Assembly (NCBI GenBank): GCA_014800065.1
Contig: JAAVGX010000011.1
Coordinates: 1 to 13,763, forward strand
Source of the DNA: Bacteroidales bacterium
GTDB lineage: Bacteria; Bacteroidota; Bacteroidia; Bacteroidales; Muribaculaceae
Direction of reading: 5' to 3'
Length of the DNA: 13,763 nt
How positions within the stretch are numbered: the stretch's first letter is position 1; the number at the start of each line of letters is the position of its first letter. Positions 7,042 to 13,763 of this stretch are shown one piece after another. The notes beneath the pieces are model-generated. The model made no database searches and had not been told where the DNA came from. It worked only from the letters and a program-made list of their open reading frames with translations. The translations under genes and the position numbers were made by a program.

Positions 7042-7226
7042 GTAAGTATTCAAATTTAACCGATAGTAAGTGATGAAGAACATCTTTTATACTCTCTGCG
7101 ACTTCTTTTTTGCCACTTTCAGATTGTCGTTCAGTCGCTTAGCTCGCTAAGCTCCTTCTCTCCGCACTGAAATTGACTAAAAAATAAGTTCGCATATAGT
7201 ATAAATTAAATTCGAACACTTACTTA
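7039..7226. repeat. 188-bp MITE-like inverted repeat between aroE and the YeiH gene
   Basis: The outer arms 7039-7059 and 7206-7226 are inverted copies matching at 19 of 21 positions. The pairing resumes inside: TTTATACT...TGCGA (from 7086) matches the complement of TCGCATATAGTATAAA (7190-7205), and TTTCAG (7117-7122) matches CTGAAA (7167-7172). The left arm carries about 25 extra bases (7060-7084), and the core of about 44 nt includes a small CTTAGC/GCTAAG hairpin (7138-7151). TA occurs at both ends (7039-7040, 7225-7226), as expected of a TA-targeting element such as a Tc1/mariner-type (IS630) MITE. No transposase is present. It could instead be a large RNA hairpin acting as a terminator after aroE. 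Confidence 0.65.
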
Positions 7227-7240
7227 AATACATTCAGCAA

Positions 7241-8194
7241 ATGAAACAAATTGCAAAACCGATTTACATCCTCATTATCGTCCTGATCCTGTTTCCCTTC
7301 GACTTGATAGGACTACCGGGTGTAAAAATCAACGCACCGATGGCGCTGCTCATCGGTCTGATTTTCGCCTCGATGTTTCCACATCCGTGTCCGAAATTCA
7401 ACAAAAAGACCTCCAAGTACCTGCTTCAGGTAGCTGTGGTGTGCCTTGGTTTTAACATGAACCTACAGGAATCGCTCAAGTCGGGCGCCGAGGGTATGCT
7501 TTTCACAGTGATCTCTGTAGTAGGTGTAATGGTTCTTGGCGTTGCGCTCGGGTGGTGGCTCCACATCAACCGCAAAACCGCCTACCTGATTTCGTCGGGC
7601 ACGGCAATCTGTGGCGGTTCGGCTATAGCGGCGGTAGGTCCGGTGGTTAAAGCCAACGAAAATGAAATGGCAGTGTCGCTGGGAGTTATCTTTATCCTGA
7701 ACTCCATCGCCCTGTTCGTGTTCCCACCCATCGGGCACTTGCTTGAGATGACTCAGCAGCAGTTCGGCACCTGGGCCGCTATCGCTATCCACGACACCTC
7801 CTCGGTAGTGGGCGCGGGCGAAGTATTTGGCGAAGAAGCGCTTCAGATAGCCACGCTGATCAAACTTACGCGAGCTTTGTGGATTATTCCTCTGGCCTTT
7901 GTGACGATGTTTATTTTCCGCGACAAGACGGCCAAGATTTCCATTCCCTGGTTCATCTTCATCTTCGTATTAGCAATGGTTGTCAACACCTATGTGGCTC
8001 TGCCAGAATGGTTTGTTGGCGCAATGGTGTGGATTGCACGCCGTGGTATGGTGGTGACACTGTTCCTTATCGGCGCATCCCTGAGCCTGAAATCCATCAA
8101 AGAAGTTGGCGTTAAGCCGTTGGTTCAAGCGGTGATTCTCTGGATTGTGATATCGGTAAGTTCTCTGGCGGTGGTGATGAATACTATCGCGTAA
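7241..8194 (+). CDS. YeiH family putative sulfate exporter (UPF0324)
   Basis: This 317-residue polytopic inner-membrane protein has about nine to ten hydrophobic segments along its length. It carries the hallmark block of the YeiH/UPF0324 family: SSGTAICGGSAIAAVGPV (118-135), followed by NENEMAVSLGVIFILNS (139-155), AIHDTSSVVGAG (182-193) and KLTRALWIIP (208-217). The family is annotated as putative sulfate exporter, but the transported substrate is not securely known. It starts 14 bp after the right end of the inverted repeat, so any promoter would lie inside that element. The comEC-like gene follows 14 bp downstream, so the two are probably co-transcribed, without an obvious functional link. 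Confidence 0.88.
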   Translation: MKQIAKPIYILIIVLILFPFDLIGLPGVKINAPMALLIGLIFASMFPHPCPKFNKKTSKYLLQVAVVCLGFNMNLQESLKSGAEGMLFTVISVVGVMVLGVALGWWLHINRKTAYLISSGTAICGGSAIAAVGPVVKANENEMAVSLGVIFILNSIALFVFPPIGHLLEMTQQQFGTWAAIAIHDTSSVVGAGEVFGEEALQIATLIKLTRALWIIPLAFVTMFIFRDKTAKISIPWFIFIFVLAMVVNTYVALPEWFVGAMVWIARRGMVVTLFLIGASLSLKSIKEVGVKPLVQAVILWIVISVSSLAVVMNTIA

Positions 8195-8208
8195 GCTTTA
8201 ATTACCCC

Positions 8209-9987
8209 ATGCGACCACGCCCCGCACCGCTGTCGGCCCTCCTCTTGGGAGGTGCCCAGGTGTTCGGGGCGTTTGTGTTTCTGAAGCCGAGCGGATTGTG
8301 GATATGCGGGAGCATTGTGCTGATTGTGCTTGGTTGGCTGTCGAGTAGCCGAAAACGCACAACCATCTTACTGACCGGGCTTTGCGTGGGGCTCATCGTG
8401 GGGTATTTACACCGTCCGATTTCGCTGCCGTCGTCCTTGTTCGACAACCAATCGCGCGTATGGACCGGCGAAGTTGTGCAGGTGAGCCTGTTTAACAAAT
8501 CGCAGGTGTGCAAGGTTCGCCTTTCCAACGGGTCGGAGGTGAAGGTGTTTGTGAGCGGGTACCTGCCCGGGATTAGTGTTCACGACCAAATCCGGTTCAG
8601 CGGAGTTTTGCGCCGGGCCGACGAATTCGAGTCGGTGGGCATTCCGGAAATATCTATCCGCACCTCGGGCGAGAACGATTTGGCGGGAACAATTTCGGTA
8701 GCACCGCTGGGATGCCGTATCATAGGGCACAACAGGCACTTCACCGATGTTTTCAGCACATTTGCCGATGATATAAGCCGCTACATCTACTCCTCGGGGC
8801 TTGACCCTGAATCCGCAGGACTGCTCTGCTCTGCCTGGCTTGGGCGCGATGATGTGGAGCCTTATTTCAACTCGTCGGTGCGCGCGCTGGGGCTGTCGCA
8901 CCTGCTGTGTGTGAGCGGTATGCATGTTGGCCTGATGGCGCTGGTGATTTCAATGCTTATCCTGCCCCTGAACTACTTCCGGCGGAGTGACCGGATTCGA
9001 TATGGCGTGGTTGTGGGGCTTGTGTGGATATATGTTACCATAACGGGTTTGCAGCCATCGGCTTTCCGTGCGGCGGTGATGATTACGGTGTTTTACGTTA
9101 TTGAAATACTGCAGTATAACCGCAACACGCTCAACACGCTGAGCCTTGCGGCTTCAATAGTGCTGGTTTTCAATCCCTGGTGGATATTTGCCATCGGTTT
9201 TCAGCTGTCGGTAATGGCAGTGGCGGGAATTGCTGTGTTTGGGCCTTTCCTGAATCCGTTCACGGGCACTCACCACAGCCGTATGGCCATGATAGCCAAC
9301 GCCATAGTGCTGCCGGTTGCGGTGACCATCTCCACCCTTCCCGTTGTCCTTTATCGCTTCCATGCCATATCGCTTGTGAGCGTTCCGAGCAATATTTTGG
9401 CGGCGCTGATTTTTCCTGTGTTCATGTTCGGTGGTATCATCGCCGTGATGTTGCTCCATTGTGGGGTAAGTTGGGCGGCAATTCCTGTTGATGCCTTTGC
9501 GGATTTGCTCGGGAGTGCGTGCGAGATGGGCGTGCGTATGACCGACGGGCTTTATTTGTCCGACTTGCGCTTTGTGCTTATGCTGGCGCTGCTTTTAGGC
9601 ATGACGCTGCTGATTCGGTATGTGCGCCGGCCGGTTGCAACTGTCGGCGTGGGCATTTGCGTGGTGTTGACCACTTGCCTGGCGGTGATGCCGTATCACC
9701 GGGCACGGGAGGTGGTATTGTACTCCAACGGTCAAGAAGTTACCGCGCTGATTTCCGGTCAGGAAGTGCCGCTTTATGTGAGCACGATGACGCATCCCCG
9801 TCCCATCGTGCCCTACCGCCGCTACTTCGCCTTGCGAGGCTACGATGGCGACAGCCTTACTCTGATTCCGAAAGGGCGCCGTGTGGGTGAAATTGCCGTG
9901 CGCGATTCGTTGCTTATATTGCCTGTCGGAGCCGTTAATCTGAACCAACTGCGCAAAAAGCGTATGGGGAAATTAATTCGGTATTAA
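8209..9987 (+). CDS. comEC: ComEC/Rec2 family DNA-uptake channel protein
   Basis: This 592-residue inner-membrane protein of the ComEC/Rec2 family would be the channel passing single-stranded DNA into the cytoplasm during natural transformation. An N-terminal hydrophobic pair (about 8-68) precedes a soluble OB-like DUF4131 segment (about 80-170). The competence domain covers about 200-470, with the signature HLLCVSGMHVGLMAL (231-245), GLQPSAFRAAVM (280-291) and NPWWIFAIGFQLSVMAVAGI (322-341). The C-terminal part (about 500-592) is a short soluble tail without the HxHxDH motif of the metallo-beta-lactamase domain found in many Firmicute and proteobacterial ComEC proteins. No other competence gene is present here. 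Its last 15 bp overlap the convergent glycosylase gene. Confidence 0.88.
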   Translation: MRPRPAPLSALLLGGAQVFGAFVFLKPSGLWICGSIVLIVLGWLSSSRKRTTILLTGLCVGLIVGYLHRPISLPSSLFDNQSRVWTGEVVQVSLFNKSQVCKVRLSNGSEVKVFVSGYLPGISVHDQIRFSGVLRRADEFESVGIPEISIRTSGENDLAGTISVAPLGCRIIGHNRHFTDVFSTFADDISRYIYSSGLDPESAGLLCSAWLGRDDVEPYFNSSVRALGLSHLLCVSGMHVGLMALVISMLILPLNYFRRSDRIRYGVVVGLVWIYVTITGLQPSAFRAAVMITVFYVIEILQYNRNTLNTLSLAASIVLVFNPWWIFAIGFQLSVMAVAGIAVFGPFLNPFTGTHHSRMAMIANAIVLPVAVTISTLPVVLYRFHAISLVSVPSNILAALIFPVFMFGGIIAVMLLHCGVSWAAIPVDAFADLLGSACEMGVRMTDGLYLSDLRFVLMLALLLGMTLLIRYVRRPVATVGVGICVVLTTCLAVMPYHRAREVVLYSNGQEVTALISGQEVPLYVSTMTHPRPIVPYRRYFALRGYDGDSLTLIPKGRRVGEIAVRDSLLILPVGAVNLNQLRKKRMGKLIRY

Positions 9988-10554
9988 TCCGGCTTTTTGG
10001 AAGCAGGCTCGGTAGAATTCGGCCTTTTTCTCCAATGCCAAGGGGTAGGCACGGCTTGTGGAGGGTAATCGCCAAAGGCTTATTCCTGCGGGGCCTTCCA
10101 CCCATTGCCCCATTTTTGGCGGTTCGGTGCCGGTGAGGTCGGCCACGACTCCGGCAGCTTTCTCGCCGGTGGTTCCGATGGCCCAGAGGTGGGGCATACG
10201 GGCAATCAGGCCTTGCAGATTCACGGGTTCTACGATTTCGAGGTACTTATCGGAGGCATTATCCATCAACCGCCGTATTTTATACCCCGTGTCGCTTAAT
10301 GCAATGCCGTGGGTGTTGAGCAGATTCTTGATTTTTTGGAGATTGAACGTTTTTCCGTCGGGGTTATAGAGAGCGTTTCTGTCGCCGCAGAAAATGAGCC
10401 CCATCATCGGCCAGAAATCGTTGGTTCGGTTCGGGTAATAGAACTCCATGCTCCATCGCTTGGACTGCGGAGGGAAGGTGCCCATCAGCAGCACCTTGGC
10501 ATCTGCCGGAATAAATGGTTCAAAAGGATGTGTTTCAAGATTTTGCTCAGCCAT
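9973..10554 (-). CDS. Uracil/hypoxanthine-DNA glycosylase superfamily protein
   Basis: This 193-residue protein probably removes deaminated bases (uracil or hypoxanthine) from DNA to start base-excision repair. Superfamily features are a first-strand motif LLMGTFPPQSKRW (22-34), a YYPNRTNDFW block (39-48) comparable to the NxFW block of Mug/deoxyinosine glycosylases, LWAIGTTGEKA (123-133), and LPSTSRAYP (163-171) at the place of the DNA-binding loop. The first motif has no Asn or Asp at the position of Mug's catalytic Asn (GINPG); here it is GTFPP, as I recall for the hypoxanthine-DNA glycosylase branch, where an Asn near the FW block acts instead (Asn45 would fit). It is convergent with comEC and overlaps it by 15 bp. 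A terminator separates it from the upstream small gene, so it needs its own promoter. Confidence 0.75.
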   Translation of the reverse strand: MAEQNLETHPFEPFIPADAKVLLMGTFPPQSKRWSMEFYYPNRTNDFWPMMGLIFCGDRNALYNPDGKTFNLQKIKNLLNTHGIALSDTGYKIRRLMDNASDKYLEIVEPVNLQGLIARMPHLWAIGTTGEKAAGVVADLTGTEPPKMGQWVEGPAGISLWRLPSTSRAYPLALEKKAEFYRACFQKAGLIPN

Positions 10555-10560
10555 ATTGTG

Positions 10561-10603
10561 AAAATTTACAAAAGCCGGCCGAGAAAAATCCCGAACCGGC
10601 TTT
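10561..10603 (-). terminator. Intrinsic terminator after the small membrane protein gene
   Basis: AAAGCCGG and CCGGCTTT (10571-10578 and 10596-10603) form an 8-bp GC-rich stem with a 17-nt loop. Read on the minus strand it ends in CTTTTGTAAATTTT, a usable U-rich tail. It lies 47 bp after the stop of the 60-residue gene and just before the glycosylase start at 10554. Confidence 0.7.
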
Positions 10604-10649
10604 GATGTGTTAGAGTCAGTTGTGTGCTTGTTTCAAGTATCTGTATAAG

Positions 10650-10832
10650 TTAACCAACGGCAGCCGGGGCGTGCAGAATATACGGAGCCAGATAAGCAGC
10701 TACATCGGTATTGCCTGTAAAATCGGCAAATGTGAGCCAGAGGATGAGGAGAATGATAAGGAAGATGGCTCCGATTGCCACCCATATGCTGGATTTGTTG
10801 GTTTTATCTCTTCTTGATGTGGACATAGTCAT
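10650..10832 (-). CDS. Small single-span membrane protein, unrecognised
   Basis: This 60-residue protein (58 if the second ATG at 10826 is used) is not one I recognise. The N-terminal 16 residues are polar and basic (RRDK, NK) and should stay in the cytoplasm. Residues about 17-37 form one strongly hydrophobic Ile/Leu-rich helix (AIFLIILLILWLTF). The C-terminal 22 residues (NTDVAAYLAPYI, then HAPAAVG) would face the periplasm. No lipobox or enzyme motif is visible. It has its own downstream terminator and is divergent from the Ca2+ ATPase gene 222 bp away. The clean frame, the terminator and the membrane-protein composition make a real gene likely. Regulation of, or partnership with, the ATPase is only a conjecture. 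Confidence 0.7.
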   Translation of the reverse strand: MTMSTSRRDKTNKSSIWVAIGAIFLIILLILWLTFADFTGNTDVAAYLAPYILHAPAAVG

Positions 10833-10861
10833 AAACTTTTAGGTTGATGTTACTAATTGAG

Positions 10862-10878
10862 AGGGGTCTGCGTCCCCT
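10862..10878. other. Small hairpin in the divergent intergenic region
   Basis: AGGGG (10862-10866) pairs with CCCCT (10874-10878) around TCTGCGT. On the minus strand it would lie in the leader of the small membrane protein gene, about 30 bp before its start. The TGCGTCC...TATTTTT right side loosely recalls the palindromes at 31-268, but the left arm does not fit them. Function unknown. Confidence 0.35.
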
Positions 10879-10984
10879 TGTATTTTTATAACATCACCTA
10901 TAGAAAAATGTTCATAGGCAAAAGAAAAATTGTTGAGAGTTTTCTGCGTTTATTTATTCCTAAAAAAAATTATGGATATATGGA

Positions 10985-11002
10985 TAGTTTTGAGTAATTT
11001 TG
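10985..11002 (+). promoter_or_regulatory. Tandem -7 boxes before the Ca2+ ATPase gene
   Basis: TAGTTTTG (10985-10992) and TAATTTTG (10995-11002) each fit TAnnTTTG, offset by 10 bp. No good TTTG -33 box is visible 19-21 bp before either. Either would give a leader of about 45-65 nt for the ATPase mRNA. Confidence 0.4.
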
Positions 11003-11054
11003 AACTTTGATTGGCAGTACACCATTTTAATAGCGAATAAGACTTTAACAAAAT

Positions 11055-13703
11055 ATGTCACAGACTCAACATTACAGCGGCTTGACCGACGCCGAGGTTC
11101 TTGCCAGCCGGGAGCGCAATGGTCAAAATGTGCTCACACCGGCCAAGAAGGACCCTGTGTGGAAGCAATTCCTCAAAAAATTCAGCGACCCCCTTATCAT
11201 CGTGCTCCTTGTGGCGGGTGTGCTGTCAGTGTGCATTTCCTGCTATGAATACTGGGGGCTCAATCATAGTGCAGGGGTATTCTTCGAACCCATTGGTATT
11301 TTCATAGCCATCCTGCTGGCCACTGGCCTTGCGTTTGTCTTTGAATATAAGGCGGATAAGGAATTTGCGCTTCTGAATCAGGTGAACGACGACGAGGCGG
11401 TTCAGGTGATTCGCAACGGCCACCCGGTGCAGATTCCGAAGAAGGATGTGGTGGTGGACGACATCATCATTCTCAACACCGGCGAGGAAGTCCCTGCCGA
11501 CGGTGTTCTGCTGGAAGCGGTGTCGCTCAACATCGACGAATCAACACTCACCGGCGAACCTCTCTGCCACAAAACCACCGATGAGGCGCAGTTCGACCCT
11601 GATGCCACCTTCCCCTCCAACTATGCCATGCGCGGCACAAAGGTGATGGAAGGGCATGGCGTGATGCAGGCTTTGGCCGTGGGCGACAACACCGAGAACG
11701 GCAAGGTGTTCGAAGCGGCTCAAATCGATGACAGCGTGAAGACTCCCCTCAACGAGCAGCTCGACGGGCTCGGCAAGGTGATCACTCGCCTGTCGTATCT
11801 TGTGGCAGCTATCATCATCGTGGGACGACTGGTGCTCTATTTCATCAACAATTCGTTCGACTTTGTTGAATTCCTCTCCTTCTTCCTGCAGACCGTCATG
11901 GTGGCAGTGACCCTGATTGTGGTGTCGGTACCGGAAGGGTTACCCATGGCCGTGACTCTTTCTCTGGCCTACTCCATGCGCCGTATGCTCAAAACCAACA
12001 ATCTGGTGCGCAAGATGCACGCTTGCGAAACCATGGGCGCCACTACCGTGATATGCACCGACAAAACCGGAACGCTGACACAGAATCAGATGCAGGTGTA
12101 CAAGACCAACTTCTTCGGGAATCCCTCCGACGAGGTTCTCTACGAAGGTATCGCCGTCAATTCCACCGCGCGGCTGGACCTCTCGGGCGAAAAACCCGAA
12201 GTGCTTGGCAATCCCACCGAAGGTGCCCTGCTGTTGTGGCTCTCCGAGCGTGGGGTAAACTACGAAAAGCTGCGCGAGAGCGTGAAGCTCATAGAAGAAC
12301 TCCCCTTCACCACCGAGCGCAAGTATATGGCCACTGTGGTGCAATCGGCCTCCGGCAAGAAGATTATATATGTGAAGGGTGCACCGGAAATCGTGTTCGG
12401 CATGTGCAAAAACACTTCCGGCGTGACCAAGGCCGAAATCGATGCCCAACTTCTTGAATATCAGAATCAGGCGATGCGCACTTTGGGGTTTGCCTATCAG
12501 GAACTGGCCGAGGGCGACGCCACAATCGCGGATAGCAAGGTGGCAGCCGAAAACCTCACCTTCCTTGGCATCGTGGCCATCTCCGACCCTGTGCGTGCCG
12601 ATGTTCCGGAGGCCGTCAATGAGGTGCTCAACGCAGGCATTCAGGTTAAAATCGTCACAGGCGACACTCCCGGCACGGCCAAGGAAATCGGCCGTCAGAT
12701 CGGACTGTGGAACGATGCCGAGGATTCAGAAAGCAACATCATCACCGGCGTGGAATTTGCCGCTCTCTCGGACAGCGAGCTGAACAAGCGCATCGGCGAC
12801 TTCAAAATCATTGCCCGTGCCCGCCCCATGGATAAGAAACGCCTGGTTGAAACCCTTCAGAGTAAAAACGAAGTGGTGGCCGTTACCGGCGACGGCACCA
12901 ATGATGCCCCCGCGCTGAAGGCCGCGCATGTGGGTCTTTCGATGGGCGACGGCACATCGGTAGCCAAGGAGGCCTCCGACATCACTATCGTCGACAACTC
13001 ATTCGCTTCAATCGGACGCGCCGTGATGTGGGGACGTTCGCTGTACCAGAACATCCAGCGCTTCATCCTCTTCCAGATGACTGTCAATGTGGTGGCATCG
13101 CTGATTGTGCTCTTCGGTGCGTTTATGGATGTGGAATCTCCGCTCACGGTGACGCAGATGCTTTGGGTGAACCTGATTATGGACACCTTCGCAGCGGTTG
13201 CGCTTGCCTCCCTGCCCCCTTCCCACACAGTTATGAAAGATAAGCCGAGGCCTCGCACCGCCTTCATCATCAACGGCGATATGCGACGCGACATCATAGG
13301 CGTTGGCGGAATCTTCTTCATCCTTCTGCTTGGCCTGCTCTTCTACTTCCAGCACACCGACATCACCTCCCTCACCCAAATCGGCAGAGTGCCCTTCGGT
13401 CAGGGCAACGGCCTGTCGCCCTACGAGCTATCGCTGTTCTTCACCATCTTCGTGTTCCTTCAGTTCTGGAACATGTTCAACGCCCGCGCCTTCGAGTCAG
13501 GTCGTTCGGCATTCCACTTCAAGGGTTGCAGCGGCTTCCTGTTGATTGCCCTGCTCATTCTGGTTGGTCAGATAGTGATTGTGAGCATCGGCGGTCAGTT
13601 CTTCAATGTGGTACCCCTCAAGCTCACCGACTGGGGCATCATCATCGGCGCCACATCCCTGGTGCTGTGGATCGGCGAACTGTCGCGAGCCATCCGCAAA
13701 TAA
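11055..13703 (+). CDS. PMCA-type calcium-translocating P-type ATPase
   Basis: This 882-residue inner-membrane P2-type ATPase uses ATP to export Ca2+ from the cytoplasm. All expected parts are visible: a cation ATPase N-terminal segment (1-40), membrane helices M1-M2 (about 46-64 and 79-98), the actuator loop with TGEP (166-169), M3-M4 (about 245-305) with PEGLP (293-297), the phosphorylation site DKTGTLT with Asp336, a KGAPE nucleotide-binding motif, the hinge TGDGTNDAPA with Asp613 and Asp617, and a C-terminal set of about six helices. M6 carries NLIMD (Asn706, Asp710), aligning with Ca2+ ligands of SERCA; together with PEGLP this supports a PMCA-like pump. TGEP replaces the more usual TGES. 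The start at 11055 follows an A-rich leader. It appears to be transcribed alone and ends in a strong terminator. Confidence 0.93.
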   Translation: MSQTQHYSGLTDAEVLASRERNGQNVLTPAKKDPVWKQFLKKFSDPLIIVLLVAGVLSVCISCYEYWGLNHSAGVFFEPIGIFIAILLATGLAFVFEYKADKEFALLNQVNDDEAVQVIRNGHPVQIPKKDVVVDDIIILNTGEEVPADGVLLEAVSLNIDESTLTGEPLCHKTTDEAQFDPDATFPSNYAMRGTKVMEGHGVMQALAVGDNTENGKVFEAAQIDDSVKTPLNEQLDGLGKVITRLSYLVAAIIIVGRLVLYFINNSFDFVEFLSFFLQTVMVAVTLIVVSVPEGLPMAVTLSLAYSMRRMLKTNNLVRKMHACETMGATTVICTDKTGTLTQNQMQVYKTNFFGNPSDEVLYEGIAVNSTARLDLSGEKPEVLGNPTEGALLLWLSERGVNYEKLRESVKLIEELPFTTERKYMATVVQSASGKKIIYVKGAPEIVFGMCKNTSGVTKAEIDAQLLEYQNQAMRTLGFAYQELAEGDATIADSKVAAENLTFLGIVAISDPVRADVPEAVNEVLNAGIQVKIVTGDTPGTAKEIGRQIGLWNDAEDSESNIITGVEFAALSDSELNKRIGDFKIIARARPMDKKRLVETLQSKNEVVAVTGDGTNDAPALKAAHVGLSMGDGTSVAKEASDITIVDNSFASIGRAVMWGRSLYQNIQRFILFQMTVNVVASLIVLFGAFMDVESPLTVTQMLWVNLIMDTFAAVALASLPPSHTVMKDKPRPRTAFIINGDMRRDIIGVGGIFFILLLGLLFYFQHTDITSLTQIGRVPFGQGNGLSPYELSLFFTIFVFLQFWNMFNARAFESGRSAFHFKGCSGFLLIALLILVGQIVIVSIGGQFFNVVPLKLTDWGIIIGATSLVLWIGELSRAIRK

Positions 13704-13724
13704 AACACAAGGCCGTTACGCCTC

Positions 13725-13763
13725 AACCGAAATCACAATAAAATGTGATTTCGGTTTTGTTTT
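13725..13763 (+). terminator. Intrinsic terminator of the Ca2+ ATPase gene
   Basis: AACCGAAATCACA (13725-13737) pairs perfectly with TGTGATTTCGGTT (13744-13756) around a 6-nt ATAAAA loop, with a T-rich tail to the window end. It starts 21 bp after the stop codon. The A-rich left flank is short, so it acts mainly on the plus strand. Confidence 0.88.

Noticed and set aside
7039..7226. Complete insertion sequence
   Set aside because: Inverted ends are present, but the interior has no room or frame for a transposase; at most a non-autonomous element.
11940..12449. 169-residue minus-strand frame inside the ATPase gene
   Set aside because: Lies opposite the most conserved ATPase motifs (DKTGTLT), and the His/Gly-rich composition looks like an antisense shadow.

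Overview
The window reads as chromosomal DNA of a gut-type Bacteroidales, perhaps Muribaculaceae. The family-level guess is an inference from gene content and style. The supporting signs are start codons without clear Shine-Dalgarno sequences (A/T-rich leaders), matches to the Bacteroidetes -7 promoter box TAnnTTTG, and Bacteroidetes-style versions of a Tricorn-like S41 protease, a BadF-type kinase, a stand-alone PASTA protein and a PMCA-type Ca2+ ATPase. No rRNA, tRNA, CRISPR array, phage gene or transposase gene was seen.

Layout. Positions 1-334 hold no gene but carry three related short palindromes and a promoter. Next come a secreted Tricorn-like protease (335-3544) and a 94-bp array of GACA(A/T)TT(T/G) octamers (3564-3657) that ends 9 bp before the next start codon. 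That start opens a tight four-gene, same-strand cluster: BadF/BcrA-type sugar-kinase-like ATPase, membrane-anchored PASTA protein, RluD-type pseudouridine synthase, and shikimate dehydrogenase AroE. Spacings are +6, -8 and -4 bp, so co-transcription is likely. A 188-bp imperfect inverted repeat (7039-7226) starts exactly on the aroE stop codon and fills the gap before a YeiH-family membrane protein and a ComEC/Rec2-type channel protein (14 bp apart).

On the minus strand are a uracil/hypoxanthine-DNA-glycosylase-superfamily protein, whose 3' end overlaps that of comEC by 15 bp, and a 60-aa single-span membrane protein, with a stem-loop terminator between them. The small protein is divergent from a large P-type Ca2+ ATPase (11055-13703), which ends in a strong intrinsic terminator at the window edge.

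Most genes are core housekeeping functions: RNA modification, aromatic amino acid synthesis, DNA uptake and repair, ion export. The unusual material is mostly non-coding: the palindrome family upstream, the octamer array in a leader, and the MITE-like inverted repeat abutting aroE. Two coding oddities are the altered first phosphate-binding motif of the BadF-type kinase and the small membrane protein divergent from the Ca2+ pump. No clearly new defence or biosynthetic system was found.
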